Shown: in pieces, positions 13,501-23,225 of the stretch
Position numbering within the stretch: the first letter of the stretch is position 1
Layout: every line of letters begins with the position of its first letter
From: Polytrichum commune
Lineage: Eukaryota; Streptophyta; Polytrichopsida; Polytrichales; Polytrichaceae
NCBI GenBank assembly: GCA_950295325.1
Contig: OX485804.1
Coordinates: forward strand, 31,250,001 to 31,310,000
Length of the DNA: 60,000 bases
Direction: 5' to 3'
Position numbers and translations under genes: made by a program
Notes under the pieces: model-generated
Seen by the model: the letters and a program-made list of their open reading frames with translations, nothing else
Databases searched by the model: none
What the model was told of the DNA's origin: nothing

Positions 13501-14156
13501 CCAAACGGTTGTTCTCTAGACGCGCATCCCACAAGGAACATGCCAATGAAGTATCTAATAAACCAAATGTCTTAGGGAACTCAAAAGATGCTTGCAAAGT
13601 CATTAAATGGAGAAAAATTGGTAGATTGCAACGTATATTCATACAAAAAAATGACAGCCAAGGTCATAAGAGTGATTTGGCAAAGGCGGAAGCAAAAAAT
13701 CAAAGTGGATTGCATTCGACAGATACACCTCCTTTGGTGACAACCGGTGTGGAAGGACCCATGTTAACAAAACCTCCACCTAACTCTTCTCTTGATTCAA
13801 AGAAGCCATTCCGGAAAAACAATCACCAAAGAATGAAATGGAGCCTACCAAGATTAACGGTTATGCAACCGGATTATTTGTCAACATCAAAAACAATTGT
13901 TAGAGATAATGCTTGTTGGGATATGGATGCCCAACTTCCAAGGTGTGCTGACAACTTGCATGTCAAGTCTTTAGTAAGAAATCCACGGAAATTTCAAAAG
14001 AATGGTCAAAATTGTTTGGAGGTTAGGCAAACTTTAACACGGCGTGATTTTATCTGGGGCACATGTGATCCTGGTTTACGTAGTTTGGTTCAAGAGGACA
14101 ATTTATCAATACATCATGTGAAGTACGAACCTTTCGATCCATCTACATCAACATAA
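7517..14156 (+). CDS. Large Lys/Asn-rich protein of unknown function (multi-exon)
   Basis: I do not recognise the product. The model has five exons: 7517-7875, 8079-8229, 8429-10190, 10959-11456 and 12160-14156 (about 1,588 residues). Support is the phase agreement of four GT-AG introns. The junctions after 10190 (CAAG|GTATGT) and 11456 (CAAG|GTGTGT) are both phase 1 and meet acceptors TAG|AT and CAG|GC that restore the frame; the 8229/8429 junction is phase 0. The 587-codon exon has no internal stop. The protein is hydrophilic, rich in Lys, Asn, His and Cys, with no signal peptide, membrane segment or known motif. The last exon is the most basic (clusters such as SWCRRTFRRR) and would suit a nuclear or nucleic-acid-binding role, but that is inference. 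The 5' end is uncertain: an upstream ATG at 7433 is in frame but cut off by TGA at 7484-7486, and the first donor could be 7855. It lies between inverted copies of repeats X and Y. Confidence 0.5.
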
Positions 14157-15941
14157 TAAATGCAAAATGTGTAAGCATGAGATGTGATATCTCGTCTTAG
14201 AGGAGAAAATGACTTTGAAGTTGCCACAAGTGGAAGTTACCATGTTGGTTCATCTTCGAGGGGGTCTAAGTCATCACTCTATATAATCCCAAAACAAGCT
14301 TCACGATGACTTGAAGGAGCTTAAACTTTAAGATGAAAGCCTCGAACATGCATCTATCTCCCCCAAGGGCGAGGCCCTAGGTTCCTCATGTTTTGATTGA
14401 AAATGTAGCGTTCATCCGGATACCCCCAATACAAATGACCAAAATGATAGGGTACACTCACAAAATTTGGGACTTAGGTCACACTAAGTTGGCGTCGAGA
14501 ACTTGATGTTGGAGGTCTTGTGTGGTCAAGGACTTCAAAATTAAGCCATCCCAAGGACTTGAAAAAATAATGAAGAAATTGGTTGCGAGCAAACTTCTCA
14601 AGCACTTAGAAGGTCAATATGAGGTAATCCATCTAAGAACCCCTTTTGTACTAGCTTGGAATATGCACAAATTACAAATAAACAATTTCAAATGGATGTA
14701 TCGTAATAATGATCCAAGTAGTGCATTCTTTTAATGCTTTGAGAATAGAACCCAACTTTATTACATGTCCTATGATGCGGGGTTCTTGTCTAGAGCATGA
14801 ACAAATAATAGAATAGTTTGACAACTTCCCTTGATTTGGGACAATTGTAATGTAAATGTAAAAACATTGCACAATCTTTGGAGTATACTTCATGCATAAA
14901 AATATCACAAGATACAAAGTACAAGCAAATCAATAACTTGCATTCTCTGTGTGCTTTAAAGACCTTTTTTTTCTTTCCTTTTTTCAATTTTCCCGATCTA
15001 GAGTTTTGTCATAAGCACAAATAAGGTCATGTGTCATTAACTATCATATGTCTCTCTAAGAAAATCCCTTAACGCTAAGAAATTATCAAAGACAATTGGG
15101 AGACATTAGTGTATGACACAAGAATTGGGCAGGGCAATTCATATTTAACCGAGAACTCAAGGATTGTTGAAAATTGTATCAACACTACAATAAGAAGTGC
15201 TTGGATGAGGCTCGATGAAGGCACTTCAACACACACAAAAAACACTACTCAACTCATATTGCATCAAGTGAGTTATTTGTAAATATCAGTGTGAAACATT
15301 CAAACCTTGCTTATGACTAACGTTTGTATAAGCCTATTTTTTTTATGTGCATGATTATATAAAGACTTTAAGGGTAACACATAAATGCTATGAAATGGTC
15401 TATAATGTAAATATAAGTAAATAAACTTATATATATGCTTTGATGGGATTATTTTGGATGAAACATGGGAACATAGGGAGCCTAGCTACTTTGATTTCTT
15501 CATCAAAGTCAAAAAAGCACATGCCTACTACATTTTAAAGTTGGCAATACGTGGATTATAGACGATTCATTGTCATTCCTTGTGATTTAGACTCAATCTA
15601 TAGTCTAATTTCAATGTAATTCATTCTTTCTTAGGTAGAAATGCAACCCATATCAAATTGAGCACAATTTTCTAGCCATGATGATACTATTGTGAAGATG
15701 TTGGGTGTGGAAAGGGTGGCAAGCCCATTGTACTCACCTCCTTGTCCCCTTCCTTTCAAATTCAACAACGACCCGAGTACAAATGGGCTTTTTGAAAAGT
15801 CCAAAAGTCATTCATGACAACATTCTTATCAATATATAAAAATAATGTGCATCATTGCTCTTGTGGATATGAGATGCCTCCAAAATTAAATATCAAGGTT
15901 TAAATTCGCAAGTATGTTTATAAACTCACATAACATCATTC
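14157..15941. other. AT-rich intergenic DNA 3' of the orphan gene
   Basis: There is no supportable gene. The frame 14522-14734 is short, AT-rich and without a recognisable domain. The first few hundred bases presumably include the 3' untranslated region of the preceding gene. Confidence 0.45.
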
Positions 15942-16080
15942 AAATCCATAACAATGTTATGTGGGACTGACAATATTCCACAAAATATTTCAAAATATTC
16001 ACAAATAAATCTGAATGTGGAAAACATCCATAAATATTTTGTGGAATATTGTTTGTCCCATAGTACACTGTTATGGATTT
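15942..16080. mobile_element. Short foldback (hairpin) element
   Basis: The segment is a near-palindrome of about 139 bp. The left arm reads AAATCCATAACA, then GGGAC, then AATATTCCACAAAATATTT; the right arm is its inverse. It would fold into one long hairpin. I see no clear target duplication. Confidence 0.55.
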
Positions 16081-16589
16081 AAATAATATTATATACAATT
16101 ATCTTAGTGTTAATTCCATCAACTATATCCATGGCTCATGACCTACATGTATGTGTGTATATACACACACTCTTCAATTACAAACAAAAGGAGAAAACGC
16201 AAGTTTGGAGGCACATATAATCTCCTTTTCTCCCAGCTCTCGTCGGAATATTCATTGCTACTTGAATCTCGATTGACACATCCGTTAGACTCTAAGACCA
16301 TGAAAATTAGTGAATTGACAAATCCTTTGTTCTTGCATTCTTTGTTGTGTGCAGATTACCATCATGTGATTGGGGTCACATAACAATTTTGTTGTTGTTG
16401 TTTGAGACCAATATTGCGTACCCAATTTTGCAGCTTGGAAAACAAGAACACTCAATGCACTTGAAGACCATCAAGCTCTTGAAGCAAAATGTGTATAAAC
16501 CAACATGTTCTATGCCAATTAGTTGCGGAATACTTGATATGAGCTCTTTTGAGAACCTTTGTAACCTTATTTTGAGTTAACAAACACTG
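16081..16589. other. AT-rich intergenic DNA, no gene seen
   Basis: Two overlapping short open frames (16138-16383 and 16347-16580) have no recognisable domain. Confidence 0.4.
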
Positions 16590-17216
16590 TTGGGTGCAAG
16601 CACGGTAAAATGGACAATTCTTGAATCTCCTTGCACATGTTTCAGTGAAAGTGATTCAAAACAATATACTAACTTTGAGTTTCGTGAAAAAGGAGATCAT
16701 AAACATAAAAGAAACACATTGATTTACACAACCAACAAGTTTATGTTAACAAAAAAAATCTCAAGAAAGTCTACATATTTTAGAAGATGGTGCAGATGGG
16801 TGTGCAAGTGGTGATATTGAACAAGTAATTGTCAAGATTTTGTTTAAAATATGATAAAAAATACGTTGAATTGATGAATTTCTTCAAAAAGCTTTGATGA
16901 CGACCTCAAGTGCATAATGAATTCAAGGAATGTGAAAAAAAAGTACAAAATAGTTAAGGTCATGAAATTTATGTCCAAAACCATGTCTAGCCATTTGCTT
17001 TTGAGCATTAATTTTAATGATGGGTTTTGAAGATGTCATCTTTGCATTTTACATTTGATCACTTAACACAACAGGAAAGGCCATCATGAAAAAATAGATC
17101 AATTTACACAACTTATTTCTATTATTTTTAGGCATTTGACCAAAACGACTATGGTTATAAAATACCGAAGCACTTTTTTGATTCACTTTAATATGCCTTC
17201 ACCTTGCTAGCAGATG
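16590..17216 (-). mobile_element. DNA transposon Y, inverted copy
   Basis: It begins GGGTGCAAGCACGGTAAA at 16590 and matches the reverse complement of 5058-5713. Shared blocks include GTGAAAGTGATTCAA (from about 16647) and GATGGTGCAGATGGGTGTGC (from about 16788). The distal terminus, around 17200-17216, is eroded (CTTCACCTTGCTAGCAG). Confidence 0.6.
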
Positions 17217-17804
17217 TACTCTTGGTGACATGAAGTCTTCTACCAACCAAGTTTCATTGAACATGATTCTTATATGCTCCAAGTTGCCCAAATTTGAAAG
17301 TCCACTTCATTTAAATTCATATGAGCACGTTTGGAGTAGGTTGCTTGGATCTTCAAACCCCACAAGAATATGTTTCTTTGTATGTCACTGATTAGACAAT
17401 ATTCCCCTGAAAAATGCAGTCTTTGGAGTGCCAAATTATTCCCTATTTGAAAGATAAATTTTGATGTGGTGTTGAAATGGTCTAGAAATATATTATTATT
17501 CAATAATGCCAAATAATTCCTTTTGAAGATCATATAGTAATAATAGTAATAGTAATAATAGTAATAGTAATAATAATAATGGTGATGATGATAACAACAT
17601 CAGTACGTTGCATTGACATGAATTACAAGCCTGTTTGACAATAACCATACATTGTTTATGTATTTTTCCATGTTGCAATATTGTGAAGCTCACTTAATAT
17701 ATCAAAAGAAAAGAAAGCAAAAAAGGTTGGGAGGTTCTTATGAAGGTGTTATGCATTACTTGAAATAGCAACAACTATTCAACTTCATTATTCAACCAAT
17801 GAAT
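17217..17804. other. AT-rich spacer with a TAA/TAG trinucleotide tract
   Basis: Positions 17535-17585 hold an imperfect AATAATAGT microsatellite. The minus-strand frame over it (17496-17693) gives a poly-Leu run and is an artefact of the repeat. I see no gene. Confidence 0.5.
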
Positions 17805-18625
17805 TTTTCTCAAATTTGTTTAGAAAATGTGACCTTAATTCAATGACCGTAGTTGCGACTTTGAAGTATTTTTGACAAATCCAACGGAATAGATGTTTGC
17901 AAGTTAGAGGTGACTAATCACATGTCAAATTTTGAATTTTGAAGTTTTGTTATGTAGGAGATTACAATACAAATGTCAATAGCGGTCTTGAGAGGCACCG
18001 ATTTGGAAATTAAACTGGGGTTGTCTTTCTGATTGAACCCTCATTCATATCATTCCCAAATGACAAAATTTTACCCGCATTCAAAAGAAGGGCAACATAC
18101 CTACTCGAATCAGCTCACAAGTCTTGAAACCATCAGTTTGTGATTTTTTGGGAAACTTTGCAATTTCAGGCAACGGTGCCACAACTGTGGACCTTCCACA
18201 TGGATTTACACCCACCAGCGCATGTCCAGCTAAAGGTTCCAATAATGGGTGTTTAGGATATGTTGCATTTGGGTGTCATGCAATTTTGTAGGTCAGTTGG
18301 GTATCATTTCACACATGGATCAACACATTAACATGTTAGGATAAGTTGCCCTTAAACTGCGGACGTGACAAATGTCAAGCATGCATTCGTGGAGTGGTCC
18401 ACTAAAACCAGTTGAGAACACACTCCCATATTTGAATGAACCCCCAAGAATAGCTAACTCTATTGAATCAAAACTATCCACGTGGTATGACATAGCAAAC
18501 CTCAACATGAACAAGAGGAATAATTGAATGAACCAATCCAACCCTATGTCAAAGGGGCCATAGTGAATTGGTCACGACCATAGTATGAACGCATAGGGCA
18601 TAATGGGTTAATGATCTACCCACAA
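17805..18625 (-). repeat. Dispersed repeat X, inverted copy
   Basis: The reverse complement matches 3270-4110 in the same block order, from the AAAATGTGACC block at about 17824 to the GGTCGTGACC block near 18580. Together with the inverted Y copy, it forms the right-hand mirror image of the X-Y arm at 3.3-5.7 kb. Confidence 0.6.
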
Positions 18626-19571
18626 GTTGTGACCTTTGGGTTTCAAAAGACATGTTTGTTCGGTTACATCTAAAACATTAGCCCTCACTTTGTCCTCATG
18701 AATCTATTACAAGTCAACCCAAACAATATCCAACTTGCCAATTACTTGAAAACCAACTATCTGGTCCAAAGAGCTTTTGGCACATCCTTGGCTCTTGATA
18801 GAGAGGTGTCCGTTCCAATTTTCCAATGTGCGAAGGAGCCAGATTGTTTATTCTCAAATCTAGCAAGCAAGATAGTTTAATTTGGTAAAACCTAAGAAAA
18901 TCTTCAACTTGTTTGCTTGCTATTTTATGTAAAGCGTTTTTATGCATGAAATATGATTCTCTCTATGCCATTGGTTTCAAACTTGTCTACCTAGTGTGGT
19001 GTGCAGGAGAATTTGGAAATGTTTGTGCAATGTGGCATGTGCGCAACATTGGCAACTTGAATCATTTGATTGGTCATATGGTTCATGTTTCACCCCAACA
19101 CTACATAGTTTTGTTGCAAATCAATATCTTTCATATCTAAACATTGGTTAGTAGAAGTTGAGATTCAAGTGAAATTTATACGTATATGTAAAATTGGATT
19201 GAATGAACTACTGAATGTTTTTGGATATCTCTGATGTTCCGTTTGGCATGTAGTTAGAGATTAGATGTAGAAATTCATTATGTATGGTTGAGGCCATTGA
19301 TATGGTCCATGAAATTGGTATTTTGGCAACTAAATTTGCATAGAAATGATTATAATTGAAATGATATTGTGGTCGATTCCTAGACTTTCAAAAGGTTCAA
19401 TTTTACGTGAATCCATGTTTCTAACAATTATGATAAATATTGTGCAAACACCAAATTATCCACTAGTCCGTTCACCATTTAACGACCCCACCCAAAAGCT
19501 TCGACATAGCTTGGCGGCCCCATTCCATTCATCAATCACTTTGAGTAGTCATAAATTGTATTTTTTTCAAG
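18626..19571. other. AT-rich intergenic DNA, no gene seen
   Basis: Short open frames on both strands (18698-19140) lack any recognisable domain. Confidence 0.4.
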
Positions 19572-20207
19572 ATGAGTGGAGCACACGAGCAAAAGGTTGA
19601 GAAAATAGTCGATTTTCACATTCAAAGGGGGGCTGAAAGAGAGAGGCAAGCGGAATATGTGGAAGAGCGGAAACAAGGTGATTTGTTTCACTTGAACCAC
19701 AATTGGTTGTGTGTTTGCTATGCACCCCGTCGCCCATTGTTTAGCTCCCTTTGGCCTCTGAAAGGCTTCCACATGCCATTAGAGCTAAATAACAACCCTC
19801 CCAAACAAGACCATCGTCTACTTGCCCTCACTGGGCGCTTCAATTACACTGAATCAAATTGGAAGACAATTGATATTTTGGAATATGATTTCAAGAACAA
19901 GATATGGTTTGATGTTGCTACCATGCCCGAGGACTATGTGCAAGCGCACTTCCAACCACAATCATGGGACTACATGCGTGCCAACTCATTCTACGACAAG
20001 ATTTTCATCACGAGGGCTGACGGCATGACACAAGGTGCAATCTATGACACGTCGACAAAAACATGGGACTTGGATTGGAGGTTTCCCATCTTTCCAGAGG
20101 GCTCTGCATGGTTCAATTCCATCTCACCCTTCAATACCATCCTCAATGCGACCCCATGGCAAAAATATTTAACAACATGCCACACACATGGAATCGAACA
20201 TGAGTAA
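19572..20207 (+). pseudogene. Kelch-type (F-box/kelch-like) gene fragment
   Basis: The frame is open for 211 codons. Residues 80-175 read like kelch-repeat protein. They include HRLLALTGRFNYTE, then DILEYDFKNKIWFDVATMP, then RANSFYDKIFITRADG, then GAIYDTSTKTWD, that is, the pattern of a beta-propeller blade in which 'Y(D)..TKTW' follows a short hydrophobic strand. F-box/kelch proteins act as substrate adaptors of SCF ubiquitin ligases. No F-box is present: the first 40 residues are charged and look non-homologous, and too few blades remain for a propeller. No flanking exons were found. I read it as a truncated or captured fragment; an expressed partial gene is not excluded. Confidence 0.45.
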
Positions 20208-22046
20208 GGTAGAAGAGCCTTAGACAAGTGATAGAACATGTCATTTAAGTTGTTACAACACATGTTAATCAAAACATATTTAAATGGGAGCCACATTATA
20301 AGAGGGTTTGCAGCTTGCACAAAGGCCCCACCTCAATCTACACATATCCAACTGAAGGTCAAATTAAAGTCCATTGTGTGTATGTGTGCGCACGTGCGCT
20401 TGCGGTTTATGAAAATAATAAATAAAATATTAATATACAAAAATCTAAATATTAATTATCCTAGACCAAGAAAAATTAGATTGTTATAATTATTCAAGGT
20501 TTGTACAAACTACTACCTAAACCATAAGGAAATACATTATTGCACTTAACCCGTAACACACCAAGAGGTTGACCTCAAATCAAAGATGTGTTGTTAAGAT
20601 CGATTGAGAACATGATTTAGAGGTCACATACAAAGCAAACTTGTGAGTGATAAAGTTTAGACTACATCTATATGGTTGCTACAAAGATTGTTTTCATTGA
20701 TCTCCACGAAATCTATTTAGAAATACTAAGGACATTAATTATAACTTAAATTGCTAGTACATAATTGACTGGTCAACATTATTAGTTCAAAGATATCTTA
20801 AAAAATAAAAGTTCTAAACAAAATTATTATTTTTTTGTTGAGGAAATGTTAGTAGATGACGTATGTTGTTCCACTTAGACCCGTATTATGTTTGTAAAAA
20901 AGTACACATACACAAAAGAATAAAAATCCCAAAACGAAGACAACACATGAGGGCTAGTAAATGCATTTGTGAAATTGTTGAGGCCTATTTTGGGCCTCCT
21001 CTTCCCTTAGGAGTTAAAGGATAAGAATAGGGACCACATGAGACCTACATAATATCCCACTTCCTTGTTGTCCAACCTAGTATGAACCTGTGCCACCCCT
21101 AGTCCATTGCACATGCATATGTGTAAATGAAAATTTAATGTCATGCATCATCTTGCATTGCCCTCTCAACATGTCATTTTGATTTCTAGCCGTTTTGAAG
21201 TTTGGAACAACGGCTGTGTCACCACTCAAAGTTCCAAAATGTATGAAGTTCAACTTGGGTTCGTGCCATTCAATGGATGGGGAGAACAGACCACTTGTTA
21301 CAGATGAACATGTTGAGTTTGAGAAATAACCGGTTAAAGCTCAAGACTTTAAAAAACTTATGGATCATCTCAGAAGAATCTATAGAATATACCTAAAATT
21401 AATAAAAGAAACCAACATATCGCAACATGTAACTAGCTGGATTTGGAAACACAAAGATTTTGACTGATTTTGACTGATTGAGCCCAAAAATGCCCCCAAA
21501 CATTGATGCCGTCACAGAGTTGTGACACATGTGCATATGAATTAATGTCTTGGACCATCATCCCCACACTGTCTGTTGTCGACGGCCCAACCATGTTGGA
21601 AGGTTGAGCCAGATATTGCGTGAACATGCATGCATGCCTGCCCCTTTGCCATTCTGAACTTCTAAAATGTGTAGTAGATTCTTGGCAAACAGACATGAGG
21701 GCACTCAGTTTCCCACAATCTGCCTTTGAAATCAGTTGATTGATTTGGTGATTATGTTGAGAAGATCTGGGCAACCGATTGATCCTCAGTGTAGTGCAAC
21801 CTCGTGTGATCGGCCAAGAAGAGGGAGGGCGCACTTTGGCATGGGTATTTACTCATTGATTCTTGATCCTACCCTGCCCTCATCTCATCGCACCTTCACT
21901 CCATGCGTCACAACAAGAGCTTAAATCACCTCATCAGCCTCCCATATCTCATTGCTGAGTCACACAAACAATTTTCATACGAGTTCCATCGATTCCTCCG
22001 ACTTTTCAGCAATCCTTTGTCTGCTGCACCTGAAACAGAGCTTGCT
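20208..22046. other. Intergenic DNA and promoter region of the lipid-transfer gene
   Basis: There is no supportable gene. Base composition changes from AT-rich to more balanced after about 21500, as expected when approaching an expressed gene. The last 150 bases before 22047 are the likely 5' untranslated leader. An in-frame ATG at 21903 would add 48 residues before the signal peptide and is therefore unlikely to be the start. I could not pick a convincing TATA box. Confidence 0.4.
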
Positions 22047-22874
22047 ATGATCATGGTGAGAGCTCAACCGTGCACTGCAATTGACTTGCAAGCAAATTTC
22101 GGTGGTGTTCTGTTGAGTCTTCCTTGCCTTCTTTTGCCTTGCTTGCGTCACCGGAATGTGCAGTTGTTTTTATCTTCTGAAGTTTGATGAATGTCCAGAA
22201 TCATGCACGTAATTTTGTTCATGCACGTAATTCCATACTGTTCCTAGCCTAATCTTAGCATTCAATCTGGAATCGGTGCATTCGATCCAAAGCTTTATTG
22301 ATTCTTCTGAAAGAACAGATACGTTTGTGTTATGTACCTCGGCAATTGATCTCTTGTGTTGAGATTTTGATAAGAGCTTGAATGGCAGAGGCGTGTAATT
22401 GCACCATTAATTTGCGCATCACTTGATCTTAGTGCTATGCATGCAAATTGAGTCCCACTGCACAGATTTCTGTAATTTGGTAGAAGTTTGCAATTGCTGT
22501 GTGCATGAACGGGAAAGTATCTGGGAGGGGATATTTGAGACTCACGGTGCCTTGGTTTGCAGAAGAATACGTTGAGCCTCGTCATGGTATCGATGTTGCT
22601 GACGGCAATGTTCATGGCCTGGGCGGCACCCGTCCTTGGCTCATGCTCCAACGACCTGTCGCAATACAAGGTGTGCTTGCCAGCGGTGATGGGGAAGGAG
22701 CCTCCTCTTCCCTCGGTGGAATGCTGCGCCGTCATCAAGACCGCGAACATCGCATGCTTGTGCAGCACCGTTGGCAACGCCAAAATCCCCGACCTCAACA
22801 GCGAGGCGGCTTTGATGCTCCCCAAGCACTGCGGAGTCGTCGCCCCGGGCACTCCTACTTGCGGGAGTAATTAA
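22047..22874 (+). CDS. Secreted lipid-transfer protein, DIR1-like
   Basis: This is a small secreted protein of the plant lipid-transfer (2S albumin/LTP) superfamily, which binds fatty acyl chains in an alpha-helical tunnel held by four disulfides. There are two exons, 22047-22055 (Met-Ile-Met, then GTGAG donor) and 22563-22874 (after TTTGCAG), with a phase 0 junction and 106 residues. Residues 1-29 form a signal peptide ending APVLG. The mature part has the complete eight-cysteine motif at C31, C41, C57-C58, C68, C70, C93 and C103 (spacing 9, 15, CC, 9, CXC, 22, 9). The segments CLPAV, PPLPSVECCAV and ANIACLC resemble the DIR1-like group, whose Arabidopsis founder carries a systemic-resistance signal. 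Only the family is supported; a role in resistance is inference. No GPI-anchor signal follows the last Cys. The tiny first exon, splitting off only three codons, is unusual for an LTP gene. Confidence 0.85.
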
Positions 22875-22888
22875 CTCCCTCCAGCCAA

Positions 22889-23225
22889 CTTCTTCTGCGT
22901 TTTCGGCAAATTGTAGCTAAGTAGCGTGCCTTCGAACGAATGTTCATTGAAGGACAACTTACATCTTGAGTTCTCGTTTCGATGTTAGCAATTTCTTGTG
23001 CGTTTCGGAGAAGTGGAGCTATTTAGCATGCAAATCTATGTGCATCCGAATGAATGTTCGTTGAAGAACTTACAACCTGAGTTCTTGACTGCTAACAGTT
23101 GTGCAACCTCTTGTGAATTTTCAGCAAAATGTAGCTAATAAGCATGACGATGTGAATGCGTCCAAAGGATTGTCATTTAAAGAGAATTTACATTCTGCAT
23201 TCTTGATTGCTAACAATTGTGCAAC
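22889..23225 (+). repeat. Three diverged direct repeats of about 105-117 bp, 3' of the lipid-transfer gene
   Basis: Three units start near 22889, 22994 and 23108. Each contains a block like TTTTCGGCAAATTGTAGCTA, then AGCATG, then GAATGTTCGTTGAAG, then ACTTACA, then GAGTTCTTGA and GCTAACA. They begin within 20 bases of the stop codon, so they probably make up the 3' untranslated region. Confidence 0.7.

Noticed and set aside
21903-22187. 94-codon frame as a separate gene
   Set aside because: It runs from the leader through the three-codon exon into the intron of the lipid-transfer gene and has no domain.
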